From assembly GCA_002347365.1 (NCBI GenBank), contig DDWT01000031.1:1-64000 (forward strand): 64,000 nucleotides of DNA, written 5' to 3'. The position numbers and the translations under genes are program-made. Of this stretch, positions 8,157 to 16,287 are shown piece by piece. The stretch comes from Actinobacteria bacterium UBA2279 (GTDB lineage Bacteria; Actinomycetota; Coriobacteriia; Anaerosomatales; Anaerosomataceae). The notes under the pieces are model-generated. The model had not been told where the DNA came from, searched no databases, and saw only the letters and a program-made list of their open reading frames with translations. The first letter of the stretch is position 1. Each line of letters begins with the position of its first letter.

Positions 8157-9056
8157 ATGCGTCCCACGGTTCCCTATCTCGACGAGTCGCCCCTCGCCCG
8201 CGAGACGTTCGCGCGGGCCTCGGTACTCTATACCGACCTCGACGGAACGCTCGTTGCCAAGGGCGGCAGTGTGCTCGCCGACGCTGAGGGTGCACCGTCC
8301 GTGGTGACGGCTGAAGCCATCGTCGCGCTCAACCGTGCCGGCCTCGATGTTGTCCCCGTATCCGGCCGCAACCGCCTTCAGCTGCGCGAACTCACGCAGC
8401 TTCTCGGCTGGAACGCCTACATCGCCGAGGCGGGCGCGATCATCGTGCGCGGGACGGACCTTGATGCGGAGGTGCTGCTGGACACCGGCGACTGGCCCGC
8501 CGGCATGCTTGCCGAGGGCACGACGCCGTTTGCGGCGATCACGGCTTCGGGCGCGTACGAGGCGCTCACCGCTGCATTCCCGGGTCGTATCGAGCACTTC
8601 GCGCCCTGGCAACTCGACCGGGAGGTGACGCTGCTCCTTCGCGGGTGCCTCGATTCGGCTGAAGCCCAGGCCGTGCTCGATGACGTTGAACCTCCCATCG
8701 ATATCGTGGACAACGGGCAGCTGCGAAGCTATGGGACGCTCACCTGCCGTGACATGGCGCCGCATGCGTATCATGTCGTTCCCCGCGGTGTGTGTAAGGC
8801 GCGTGCGATCGAGCTCGACCTCGCCGCAAGGGGACTCTCACGCGAGCAGGCCGTCGCCGTCGGAGACTCGGCCACCGACATCGAGATGGCCTCGGCGGTA
8901 AGCGCGGTGGTCCTGGTGAACAACGCGTTCGACAGCCCGGGCGTGCTCTCCGAACTCGCCGATCGCAACACCGACACCATCTTCAGGACCCGCGGAAGCA
9001 GGAGCGACGGCTGGGCCGAGATGGCCCGGTTCTGGCTCACCGCGCGGGGCGTGTAG
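8157..9056 (+). CDS. HAD-family phosphatase (sugar-phosphatase-like, Cof/MPGP type)
   Basis: GAGGAG lies five bases before the ATG at 8157. The 299-residue protein has the HAD core: motif I YTDLDGTL, motif II PVSGRN, the Lys in KARAIELD and motif III/IV AVGDSATDIEMA. The large cap between motifs II and III fits the C2 class that includes sucrose-phosphatase, mannosyl-3-phosphoglycerate phosphatase and Cof enzymes. It should remove phosphate from a sugar phosphate in the cytoplasm; the exact substrate is not readable. It is divergent from the acetyltransferase gene and lies upstream of the M-box leader. Confidence 0.85.
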   Translation: MRPTVPYLDESPLARETFARASVLYTDLDGTLVAKGGSVLADAEGAPSVVTAEAIVALNRAGLDVVPVSGRNRLQLRELTQLLGWNAYIAEAGAIIVRGTDLDAEVLLDTGDWPAGMLAEGTTPFAAITASGAYEALTAAFPGRIEHFAPWQLDREVTLLLRGCLDSAEAQAVLDDVEPPIDIVDNGQLRSYGTLTCRDMAPHAYHVVPRGVCKARAIELDLAARGLSREQAVAVGDSATDIEMASAVSAVVLVNNAFDSPGVLSELADRNTDTIFRTRGSRSDGWAEMARFWLTARGV

Positions 9057-9058
9057 GA

Positions 9059-9087
9059 TTGCATAACCGCTGCTCCTGGCGTAGAAT
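9059..9087 (+). promoter_or_regulatory. Candidate promoter for the M-box operon
   Basis: TTGCAT (9059-9064) and TAGAAT (9082-9087) are spaced by 17 bases. Transcription would start near 9094, giving a leader of about 430 bases that contains the whole M-box. A second TTGACA at 9111 lacks a well-spaced partner. A hairpin GCCCGC/GCGGGC at 9095-9110 lies at the expected transcript start. Confidence 0.5.
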
Positions 9088-9124
9088 CCGCGTTGCCCGC
9101 TCACGCGGGCTTGACAACGTATAA

Positions 9125-9290
9125 GGCTCCGTTCCGTTAGGTGCGGCTCCTGTTCGAACATAGGCCACTGCCCGGAAATGTCGAGAGACGCCAATGGGTA
9201 GAACAGCCCTCGCCGGCTTAAGGCGAAGGATAAGGTGGCTGGGCATCATTCGCCCTACGTCGGACAGTGCTCAAACCTCGACGAGGGAAG
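9125..9290 (+). promoter_or_regulatory. M-box (ykoK leader) Mg2+ riboswitch
   Basis: The conserved M-box blocks occur in the family's order: CCGTTAGGTGCGGCTCCT (9133-9150), CACTGCCC (9166-9173), GACGCCAATGGGT (9187-9199), CTTAAGGCG (9218-9226) and ACAGTGCTCAAACCTC (9264-9279). M-box RNAs fold around several Mg2+ ions and switch off Mg2+ transport genes when the ion is plentiful. A terminator follows 65 bases later, and the next two genes are Mg2+-transporter relatives, so the assignment is well supported by context. Confidence 0.93.
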
Positions 9291-9355
9291 GGACCGGTAC
9301 GGCCGTGTAAGACAGCGGCCGGACCAGCTGCGGGTGCGTCAATGCCCGCCCCGCC

Positions 9356-9387
9356 AACCCCTCGTCCCCAGCGGACCAGGGGTTTTT
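9356..9387 (+). terminator. Attenuator terminator of the M-box leader
   Basis: AACCCCT (9356-9362) pairs with AGGGGTT (9378-9384), and inside it GTCC pairs with GGAC around CCAGC, followed by a run of five T. This is a strong intrinsic terminator located inside the leader, so it is the probable expression platform: Mg2+-bound M-box would favour termination here. Confidence 0.85.
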
Positions 9388-9443
9388 CGTTGTCTGTCAT
9401 GTTGCCGAATGAAGAGGGTCTACGTGATTCCATCAAGTCCGTA

Positions 9444-9512
9444 GGTCCCGGCTCCCGAATCGCTCGGGGGTACGGGGCCCCACTGAGCGAACCTTCCGGA
9501 TTCACCGGAAGG
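9444..9512 (+). other. Structured leader segment after the attenuator, including an RBS-proximal hairpin
   Basis: Two further stems stand between the attenuator and the start codon. GGTCCCG (9444-9450) pairs with CGGGGCC (9473-9479, one wobble), with CCCGA/TCGGG nested inside. CCTTCCGG (9492-9499) pairs with CCGGAAGG (9505-9512), directly touching the Shine-Dalgarno GGGAGGGAG (9511-9519). A second, translational layer of control or an mRNA-stability element is possible; no known riboswitch family is recognised. Confidence 0.5.
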
Positions 9513-9523
9513 GAGGGAGCAGT

Positions 9524-11335
9524 ATGTACTACTTGACCCAGATGCTGGGCAAGCCGGTGGTGGACGCCGCCGGTGAGACCGTCGGCACCATCAATGACGT
9601 CGCCATCGCTACAGGCGAGGTCTTCCCGCGCGTCACATCACTCGCGTTCCTTGGTCCGGACAAGACGCCGTTCATGCTGTCGTGGCGCAAGTTCGTGGCT
9701 GATATCGACGAGGAGCATGTCGCACTCAACGCCAACCGCGACGAACTCCGCTTCAGCTACCTGCAGTCAGACGAGATCCTTCTGCACCGGGATCTGCTCA
9801 ATAAGCAGATCGTCGACACGCAGGGCATGAAAGTGGTCCGCGTCAACGACCTCAAGCTCTCCGAGTCACGCAACCAGCTACGTCTGCTGGGTGCCGAGGT
9901 GGGCGCCAGAGGCATTCTGCGCGGCCTTGCGCCATGGCTCGAGCGCGGCATCGACCGCGTCATGCGCGCCTTCGGCAAGGGCCTGCCCGAGAACCTCATC
10001 GCGTGGAACTACATGGACCTGCTCGACCGCGACCTGTCGCACGTGCAGCTGTCCGTCACACACAAGCGTCTCCACGAGCTGCACCCTGCCGACGTCGCCG
10101 ACGTCTTGGAGCAGCTGTCCGCGGCGCAGCGCGCCCGGGTGTTCGAGCACCTCGACAACACACAGGCCGCTCTTGCGGTCGCCGAACTTGAAGACGAGTA
10201 CCAGGCCGGCGTCATCGACGACCTGGGTAGCCAGCGCGCATCCGACATCCTCGAGATGATGGACCCGGACGACGCGGCCGACGTCATCGGCGACCTCCCC
10301 TACGACAAGGCCGAGGCCCTTCTGCGCCTGATGGGCGTGGAGGAGTCCGGAACGATTCGGCGCCTCCTGGGCTACAGAGAGAAGACGGCAGGCGGCATCA
10401 TGACGCCGGAAGTCACTACGGTGACCGAGGAGATGTCGCTGGAGCAGGTCATCACCTACCTGCGCGAAGAAGCCGCCGACAGCGAAACCATCTACTACAT
10501 CTACGTCGTCGAAGGCGACATGCACCTCACCGGCGTGATCTCACTGCGCGATCTGGTGGTTTCCGAGCCCCACACGCTCGTCGGGGACATCGTCCACCGC
10601 GATGTCTTCAACGTGGGCGTGGACGACGACCAGGAAGACGTCGCGGAACTCATGAGCAAGTACGACCTGCTGGCCATGCCGGTCGTGGACGAGACCGGCA
10701 AGTTGCTGGGCATCGTCACCGTCGACGATGCGCTCGACGTCTTGGAGGAGGAGTCCGCCGAGGACCTCGCCCTGGCAACCGGGTCGAGCCGCAGCTTCGA
10801 GGCTTCGGACGCCTGGAGCTGGCTCGGCCGGAAGTCGGGCTGGGTGACCGTGTGGGCGGTCCTCGGCGTGGGTGCGACGCTGCTGCTCAGCCGCTTCGAG
10901 GCAACACTGCAGGAGGTCGTGGCGGTCGCATTCTTCGTACCGCTCGTCATGCGCCTCGCCGAGGAGATATCGAGCCATTCCCTTGCGGTCCTCATCGAGG
11001 CCGGTGACCCCGAGGAACGTCCACCGTTCTTGCGTCGGCTCTTCGTCGACGTGCTGGTGGGTATCGGACTGGGCGTCGTGAGCGGATTCCTCGCCTTCGG
11101 CCTGCTCGAAGCGCTCGGTGAGACGCTGGAAGTCGCCGTGGCAGTGGCCGGTGCCGTCGGAGGGACAGTGCTCGCCACTACCGCGATCGGCACCCTCGTC
11201 CCCTATCTCGCACTCAAGAAGGACGGCTCGGGCTGGCGCGCACCTTCCGTGCTCTTCTCGGCAGGACTTGCCGTGGTGGCCCTTGCGGTCTATCTCATGC
11301 TCGCCGCCTACCTCAAGACGAACGTCCGCTTCTAA
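9524..11335 (+). CDS. MgtE-like protein: PRC-barrel, MgtE_N, CBS pair and divergent membrane domain
   Basis: GGGAGGGAG precedes the ATG at 9524. The 603 residues show PRC-barrel-like segments (1 to about 150), an MgtE N-domain (about 185-290), a CBS pair (from about 292, GGIMTPEVTTVTE) and a C-terminal region with about five hydrophobic segments (440-603). MgtE proteins are Mg2+ channels gated by Mg2+ on the N and CBS domains. Here the membrane part lacks the usual GGN-type and DP/D pore signatures (it has VAFFVPLVMRLAEEISSH), so channel activity is doubtful. It lies under an M-box and 15 bases before an NRAMP-related carrier, and may be that carrier's Mg2+-sensing partner (inference). Confidence 0.8.
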   Translation: MYYLTQMLGKPVVDAAGETVGTINDVAIATGEVFPRVTSLAFLGPDKTPFMLSWRKFVADIDEEHVALNANRDELRFSYLQSDEILLHRDLLNKQIVDTQGMKVVRVNDLKLSESRNQLRLLGAEVGARGILRGLAPWLERGIDRVMRAFGKGLPENLIAWNYMDLLDRDLSHVQLSVTHKRLHELHPADVADVLEQLSAAQRARVFEHLDNTQAALAVAELEDEYQAGVIDDLGSQRASDILEMMDPDDAADVIGDLPYDKAEALLRLMGVEESGTIRRLLGYREKTAGGIMTPEVTTVTEEMSLEQVITYLREEAADSETIYYIYVVEGDMHLTGVISLRDLVVSEPHTLVGDIVHRDVFNVGVDDDQEDVAELMSKYDLLAMPVVDETGKLLGIVTVDDALDVLEEESAEDLALATGSSRSFEASDAWSWLGRKSGWVTVWAVLGVGATLLLSRFEATLQEVVAVAFFVPLVMRLAEEISSHSLAVLIEAGDPEERPPFLRRLFVDVLVGIGLGVVSGFLAFGLLEALGETLEVAVAVAGAVGGTVLATTAIGTLVPYLALKKDGSGWRAPSVLFSAGLAVVALAVYLMLAAYLKTNVRF

Positions 11336-11350
11336 CCGGAAGAGAGACCG

Positions 11351-12595
11351 GTGGCGAAGCTCAAGGCAAACAAGACACGCTTCCTGGCAGTGCTGGCCGT
11401 GATCGGGCCGGGCATCATTGCCGCATCCGCCGGGAATGACTCCGGCGGTATCTCGACGTACTCGGTCGCCGGGGCGCGGTACGGCTACAAGATGCTGTGG
11501 ATGATGGTCCTGATGACACCGGCGTTCATCATCATCCAGGAGATGGCCGGCCGAATGGGCGCTGTCACGGGCAAGGGATTCGCCGCGCTCATCCGCGAGC
11601 GGTTCGGTGTTCGGCCCACCTTCTTCGCCATGCTCCTGCTGCTCGCCAGCAACGCGGCCACGACCATAGCCGAGTTCGCCGGCGTAGCGGCGGCAATGGA
11701 GCTGTTCGGCGTCTCTCGGCTGTTCTCGGTGCCGATCGCCGCAGTCGTCGTGTGGCTGCTGGTCGTGCGTGGCAGCTACCGTAATGTCGAGAAGGTGCTG
11801 CTGGCGCTCTCCTCCGTGTTCATCGCGTATATCATCTCGGCATTCCTCGCCAAGCCGGACTGGATGGCGGTAGGGCAGGCAATGGTCGTGCCCAGCATCG
11901 TACCCGAGGCAGGCTTCGTCGCGCTTGCCATCGGTCTGACCGGTACCACAATCGCCCCATGGATGCAGTTCCTGGTCCAGAGCAACATCGTGGACAAGGG
12001 CACGAGCATCAAGGAGTGGCGTATCGCCCGCTTCGACGTCATGGCCGGGGCGCTGGTCGCCAACGTGGTCGCGATCTTCATCATCATCACTACCGGTGCC
12101 GTGCTGCACCCTGCGGGCATCGTCATCACGGACGCCGGACAAGCCGCTGCCGCTCTGACGCCGCTTGCAGGCTCCTACGCCACCGTGCTGTTCGCGATCG
12201 GGCTTCTCGCAGCATCCGTGCTCTCGGCAGCGGTACTGCCGCTCACCGCCTCGTACGCGATATGCGAAGCGTTCGGATGGGAGTCGGGGCTGGATCGCAA
12301 ATGGTCCGAAGCGCCCATCTTCAACGGGCTCTACACATTCGTCATCTTCATCGCAGCAGCGGTGATCCTGATCCCGGGTCTGGATCTGATCGCCATCATG
12401 CTCGTCTCACAGGTCGTGAACGGTATGATGCTGCCGTTCTTGCTCATCTTCATGATGATCATCATCAATGACCGTCGGATCATGGGGCGCTACGTGAACG
12501 GCCGCTTCCACAACGTACTGTCCTGGGGAACGATCGTGGTGGCCATCTCGCTGACCGTGCTGCTGTTGGCTATGACCGTTCTCGGCATCGGCTAG
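11351..12595 (+). CDS. NRAMP-related divalent metal carrier, probably Mg2+ (NRMT type)
   Basis: The GTG at 11351 follows GGAAGAGAG. The 414-residue protein has about eleven hydrophobic segments in the NRAMP pattern. Two canonical ion-site motifs are altered: TM1 reads GPGIIAASAGNDSGGI instead of carrying DPGN, and TM6 reads TTIAPWMQF instead of MPH. Loss of the TM6 Met is a hallmark of NRAMP-related Mg2+ transporters, known from Eggerthella lenta. The M-box leader upstream independently points to Mg2+. It forms an operon with the MgtE-like gene. A Mn2+ or Fe2+ role cannot be excluded from sequence alone. Confidence 0.85.
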   Translation: MAKLKANKTRFLAVLAVIGPGIIAASAGNDSGGISTYSVAGARYGYKMLWMMVLMTPAFIIIQEMAGRMGAVTGKGFAALIRERFGVRPTFFAMLLLLASNAATTIAEFAGVAAAMELFGVSRLFSVPIAAVVVWLLVVRGSYRNVEKVLLALSSVFIAYIISAFLAKPDWMAVGQAMVVPSIVPEAGFVALAIGLTGTTIAPWMQFLVQSNIVDKGTSIKEWRIARFDVMAGALVANVVAIFIIITTGAVLHPAGIVITDAGQAAAALTPLAGSYATVLFAIGLLAASVLSAAVLPLTASYAICEAFGWESGLDRKWSEAPIFNGLYTFVIFIAAAVILIPGLDLIAIMLVSQVVNGMMLPFLLIFMMIIINDRRIMGRYVNGRFHNVLSWGTIVVAISLTVLLLAMTVLGIG

Positions 12596-12683
12596 CACGT
12601 CGGTCCGCTTGGGGTACGAACCTGTTCAACGATGGTTTAGCTTGATGCTTCATGATTCGAGCAGCTCTGGAGAGGAGTCGCCG

Positions 12684-13274
12684 ATGAACGCCGCCGAGGC
12701 CACCGCACGCGCGAAGTCCGAACTGCGCCTGAAGGCGCGGGCTGCGCGGCGCGCGCTCTCACCCGAGGAGCGTGCGGATGCCTCAACGCGCATCGCGCGG
12801 GTGGTTCTGTCCCTACCCGAATTGCGCGACGTCAGCGCCGTGCTGGCGTACGGTGCGATGCCCGAGGAGCTGGACCCCGAGCTGGCGATCACCGGACTGT
12901 TCAAGCGAGGTGTTCGGTTGGCGCTTCCCCGAGTGATCGGCCCGCGCAAGCTTCAGCTGCATTGGTGGCAACCGGGCGAGCAGCTTCACGTGACCGGGAA
13001 GGGCATGCGTGAGCCGCTTCCCACGGCGCCGGTCGCATCGGTGACGGCAATCGACGCTGTTCTCGCACCCGGGGTCGCCTACGACCGCCTGGGATGGCGG
13101 TTGGGCTTCGGCGCAGGCTACTATGATGCGCTCTTCGGAGAGTTCGACCCCTCGGTTATGAAGATCGGGGTCGCGTTTGAAGAGCAGGTGTTCCCCGAGC
13201 TGCCACACGATGAGAACGACAGGCCTGTCGACCTGGTCATGACGCCCCGGTTCGTCTATCGGCCAAGACGCTGA
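12684..13274 (+). CDS. 5-formyltetrahydrofolate cyclo-ligase
   Basis: GGAGAGGAG lies eight bases before the ATG at 12684, which removes a non-homologous extension of the open frame. The 196-residue enzyme uses ATP to turn 5-formyl-THF into 5,10-methenyl-THF in the cytoplasm, returning folate to one-carbon metabolism. The nucleotide-binding signature near the C-terminus, WRLGFGAGYYDALF, and the N-terminal K-x-R segment RAKSELRLKARAARRAL fit the family, as does the length. It is convergent with the deacetylase gene, only seven bases apart. Confidence 0.93.
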   Translation: MNAAEATARAKSELRLKARAARRALSPEERADASTRIARVVLSLPELRDVSAVLAYGAMPEELDPELAITGLFKRGVRLALPRVIGPRKLQLHWWQPGEQLHVTGKGMREPLPTAPVASVTAIDAVLAPGVAYDRLGWRLGFGAGYYDALFGEFDPSVMKIGVAFEEQVFPELPHDENDRPVDLVMTPRFVYRPRR

Positions 13275-13281
13275 CCCGGAG

Positions 13282-14406
13282 CTACCAGCCGGATTTCGGC
13301 GCATCCAGCTCGTCGAGGCTTACGAAGGTGTAGCCCTTGGCTTGAAGCTGTTCGATGATGACGGGCAGTGCCTTGACCGTCTCGTCACGACTGCCTCCCC
13401 CATCATGCAGGAGCACGACGGCGCCGGGGTGGACTCCGGCGATGACCCGCTGGGTGATCTCACTTGCCGAGGCGCCCTCCCAATCCTGCGGGTCGACTGT
13501 CCACAGAACGGGCTTGAGGTTCTGGCGCTGCAGCTCCGCGTAGACGGCACCGTTCAAAAGGCCCCCGGGCGGGCGAAACCAGATCGGACGGTTGCCCACG
13601 GTCTGCTCGATCAGGCCGGTCGTCCACAGCAGCTCGGTCTCAAGTCGCGCCTGGTCGACATCCGTGAGCACCTCATGCCGGTAGGTGTGGTTCCCAACAG
13701 GATGACCTGCCTCGCCCACCCTGCGTGCTACCTCCGGCCACTTCTTGATGTTGATGCCCAGCATGAAGAACGTGGCGGTCACATCATGATCATCAAGAAC
13801 CCGGAGCACCTGGTCGGTCGCGCCCGGCCAGGGCCCGTCATCGAACGTCAGTGCCACGAGCTTGGTCCCGTCCCCATTCACGCACCGGAGCACCATCGGC
13901 TGAGGCGGTTTCACACAGCGGCTCGATACGATGTCACCCGACACGCTCCCCACTCTGCGCAGCTCCGACCCCGGCTCCCCTTCGCAGAGCACTACGAGCC
14001 GTGCGCCCTGCCCCCGCGTCTCGATGGGTGCGGGCAGCACCGCGGTCACCTCAACGATCGGCTCGATCACATCGGCTCCGTGGACGACATAGATCCGGTC
14101 GCCAGCCTCGATGCTCATCCCAAGATCGACGATCGCCCCGTTGATGTTCACGTGTCCCGGCAGTCCGTCTTTCTCGCGCACGACACGACCGTTCGCCGCG
14201 GAGAGCAGATCGCCGGCTTCGGGCGCGAGCCCGGTCCTGCGCAATGCATCGCCGAGTGTGGCTCCATGCGGGACGGCAACCCGCACTCCGTTGACGGTGA
14301 CGGGAACGCGGGAGAGTGAGCCCTGCATGACAAGGCCCGTCAGCGCAATCACCAACACCAGGATCAGTGTGATGCGGCGCGCAGGAGGATGTGGATCGTC
14401 TGTCAT
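13282..14406 (-). CDS. Membrane-anchored polysaccharide deacetylase with ubiquitin-like N domain
   Basis: The 374-residue protein has an N-terminal transmembrane anchor (about 12-30) and a region of about 100 residues that looks like a DUF348-type or ubiquitin-like fold (VTVNGVRVAVPHGATLGDAL). A NodB deacetylase domain follows from about residue 170. Its motifs are complete: TFDDGP, the metal-binding NHTYRH, RPPGG, WTVDPQDW and VLLHDGG. It should act outside the membrane, removing acetyl groups from peptidoglycan or another N-acetylated glycan. No strong ribosome-binding site is seen before the ATG. The substrate is inferred from the family only. Confidence 0.88.
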   Translation of the reverse strand: MTDDPHPPARRITLILVLVIALTGLVMQGSLSRVPVTVNGVRVAVPHGATLGDALRRTGLAPEAGDLLSAANGRVVREKDGLPGHVNINGAIVDLGMSIEAGDRIYVVHGADVIEPIVEVTAVLPAPIETRGQGARLVVLCEGEPGSELRRVGSVSGDIVSSRCVKPPQPMVLRCVNGDGTKLVALTFDDGPWPGATDQVLRVLDDHDVTATFFMLGINIKKWPEVARRVGEAGHPVGNHTYRHEVLTDVDQARLETELLWTTGLIEQTVGNRPIWFRPPGGLLNGAVYAELQRQNLKPVLWTVDPQDWEGASASEITQRVIAGVHPGAVVLLHDGGGSRDETVKALPVIIEQLQAKGYTFVSLDELDAPKSGW

Positions 14407-14415
14407 GACCCAGTA

Positions 14416-14919
14416 CTATTGCGCGATTCGCTCCACGCGTCCACCCGTAACGGCGAGCAGTTGCCCGCGGGTCATGCGCACCATCGAAGACGGCGTCCCG
14501 GCTGCGGGGTAGACGACGTCGAACCGCTCCAGCGAGTCATCGACAAGCACTGTGAGTTCGCCCGGCAGATCGAAGGGCGATACCCCCCCGATCGCGTAAC
14601 CCGTCGCCGTGCGCACGGTGTCCGCATCGGCGAACGAGGCCTTCTTCCCGCCGAGAAGTCCGGCGATCGCTGCGGTGTCGCCGCGACGATCCCCGGCGAC
14701 AAGCGCAAGCACCGGGCGGTCATCCACGACGAAGACGAGCGACTTCACGATCTGTCCGAGTTCGCAGCCCATGGCATCGGCCGCCATCTGGGCGGTCTTC
14801 GTCGACCGATCGAATGTGAATATCGCCTCGGAAAGACCATGTGCCTCGAGATAGGAGCGGACCCGTTCGGCCGATCCTTGTTTCCGTGGCGATGGCGTAC
14901 TCCCGGTCGTCTCGGTCAT
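14416..14919 (-). CDS. YbaK/EbsC-type aminoacyl-tRNA deacylase-like protein
   Basis: This 167-residue cytoplasmic protein matches the YbaK/ProX fold, whose members hydrolyse mischarged tRNAs such as Cys-tRNA-Pro or Ala-tRNA-Pro. Visible marks are the conserved Lys in QIVKSLVF (YbaK-type lysine), the strand LALVAGDRRGD and the loop ATGYAIGGVSPFDLPG. It overlaps the acetyltransferase gene upstream by four bases and is likely cotranslated with it. Which mischarged tRNA it clears cannot be told from sequence. Confidence 0.88.
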   Translation of the reverse strand: MTETTGSTPSPRKQGSAERVRSYLEAHGLSEAIFTFDRSTKTAQMAADAMGCELGQIVKSLVFVVDDRPVLALVAGDRRGDTAAIAGLLGGKKASFADADTVRTATGYAIGGVSPFDLPGELTVLVDDSLERFDVVYPAAGTPSSMVRMTRGQLLAVTGGRVERIAQ

Positions 14920-15557
14920 GAGTTCCCTTTCTCACAGTTCGTGACCGGCGAGCGCCTGGCAACTCCAATAGGTATGCGCAGTGACTCCAACACGGCCTCG
15001 AGATTCTCGGTCCAGGAGACCAACGAACGCATGTCGAGTTGCATCAAGGGGACATCCGGATGGGGCCTGGATACGGTGAAGCCCATGCGCAGCAGGAACT
15101 CCACGCCGACGACAGGCGATGTCTCGAACGCACCCTGCTGGAGGGTGCCGTACGCCTGGACGGTCTTGACTCCACGTGTCGCGAGGTCGCGCAGCGCCAC
15201 CTGCATCAGAACCTTGCCCAGTCCACGCTGCCTCGCATCCGGCGAGATGTGCATGCACGCGATAAGCACAGCCTTCTCGTCCGGAGGACCGGAGGGCATG
15301 ACCTGGGCCTGAGGGAAGAACGGAGCAGGTGCGTACTTGATGAAGCCGAGAACCTCTCCGTCCTCGACAGCCGCGCGGCCGCAGTCGCCCCATTCGGAGC
15401 GCACACGATCCACCCAGCCGCGGGCGAGCGCCACGTCGCACTTCGCGCCGCAGACATGCTCGAGGCGCTCGGGGGACTCCCAGAACACGCAACCCGCGCA
15501 TCCCGTGGGTAGCGCTTCTATGAGGTCGCTGGCCAGCGGCTTGAAACGACGTGCCAT
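14916..15557 (-). CDS. GNAT acetyltransferase with two N-terminal cysteine pairs
   Basis: The 213-residue protein has a GNAT core with the acetyl-CoA loop RQRGLGKVLMQ, preceded by strand ACMHISPDA. Before the fold, Cys20-x2-Cys23 followed by FWE, and Cys36-x3-Cys40, suggest metal binding or a redox role; this is inference. The acceptor is unknown. It starts ten bases after the PRC-barrel gene, ends in an ATGA overlap with the YbaK-type gene, and so lies in the middle of a three-gene run. GAGGAG overlaps the end of the gene upstream. Confidence 0.82.
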   Translation of the reverse strand: MARRFKPLASDLIEALPTGCAGCVFWESPERLEHVCGAKCDVALARGWVDRVRSEWGDCGRAAVEDGEVLGFIKYAPAPFFPQAQVMPSGPPDEKAVLIACMHISPDARQRGLGKVLMQVALRDLATRGVKTVQAYGTLQQGAFETSPVVGVEFLLRMGFTVSRPHPDVPLMQLDMRSLVSWTENLEAVLESLRIPIGVARRSPVTNCEKGNS

Positions 15558-15567
15558 GGGAGCGTGG

Positions 15568-16263
15568 TCACTCCTCGTCTTCGTCGGCGGTCCACTTCTT
15601 GAGCGTATCCATCATCTTACGCCCGGTACCGGACTTGAACGACCGGCCGACCTTCACGGCAGCCGAGACACCCGAGTCGCATGCCTGCTTGGCCGCACGC
15701 TCGCCGCGCACCTTCATCACAGCTGCACCCTTGGCGGATGCAGCCGCAAGTCCACCGGTTGCCTCCAGCTCGTCATATCCGGCTCTCAGCACCACCGCGT
15801 CGCCGCGAGGACCGACGATGTACTCCGCAGGGACCTCGAGACGGCCCACCGCCACATCGCCGACCACACCCGTCGACACGCGCAGACCGCGAACAGCACC
15901 CGTCTTGAGGGAGATGACCACATCCTGCACCGCACCAACCCGATCGCCGTCCTCAGAGCGAACGGCGATACCTCGCCAGTAGGAACTCTCCTCCCACAGT
16001 GTCTCGGTCGCCTTCTGACCCGCCCGGCCGGAGGGGATGCGAACCGAAGAAAGCACCGCATTGCCCTCATCATCGAAATCGACAGCCGAGATGGCGACGT
16101 AGCGGGGCCTGCGCTCGAGCAGATAGAGGATGTTTCTGGGTTTGACGACGTAGCCCACCGCACGGGCCTCTTCCGGATGGAAAAGGACGTCGATGATCTT
16201 GCCGCGACGCTTCCCGTTCGATCCTAGAACGGGACGCCCTAAGAGTTCGGTGATACGAGCCAC
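15568..16263 (-). CDS. PRC-barrel domain protein
   Basis: The GTG at 16263 has GGAGGG seven bases upstream; the ATG at 16278 would place that site inside the gene. The 231 residues contain two PRC-barrel-like units (about 1-85 and 95-165). The first is marked by ITELLGRPVLGSNGKRRGKI and the second by VRSEDGDRVGAVQDVVI. A basic, flexible tail ends in an acidic cluster. PRC barrels are adaptor modules found in ribosome maturation and membrane-associated proteins; the job of this one is unknown. A GC-rich hairpin separates it from the YtxH gene upstream. Confidence 0.75.
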   Translation of the reverse strand: MARITELLGRPVLGSNGKRRGKIIDVLFHPEEARAVGYVVKPRNILYLLERRPRYVAISAVDFDDEGNAVLSSVRIPSGRAGQKATETLWEESSYWRGIAVRSEDGDRVGAVQDVVISLKTGAVRGLRVSTGVVGDVAVGRLEVPAEYIVGPRGDAVVLRAGYDELEATGGLAAASAKGAAVMKVRGERAAKQACDSGVSAAVKVGRSFKSGTGRKMMDTLKKWTADEDEE

Positions 16264-16287
16264 GCGTGATCCCTCCATAAAGCACGC

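Noticed and set aside
10541..12142. 533-codon open frame on the minus strand
   Set aside because: It lies antisense to the MgtE-like and NRAMP-like genes, is rich in His, Asp and Arg with no hydrophobic pattern, and has no ribosome-binding site; it is a shadow of high-GC coding.
13342..14319. 325-codon open frame on the plus strand
   Set aside because: It is antisense to the polysaccharide deacetylase, whose NodB motifs are complete; the plus-strand reading has no family resemblance.
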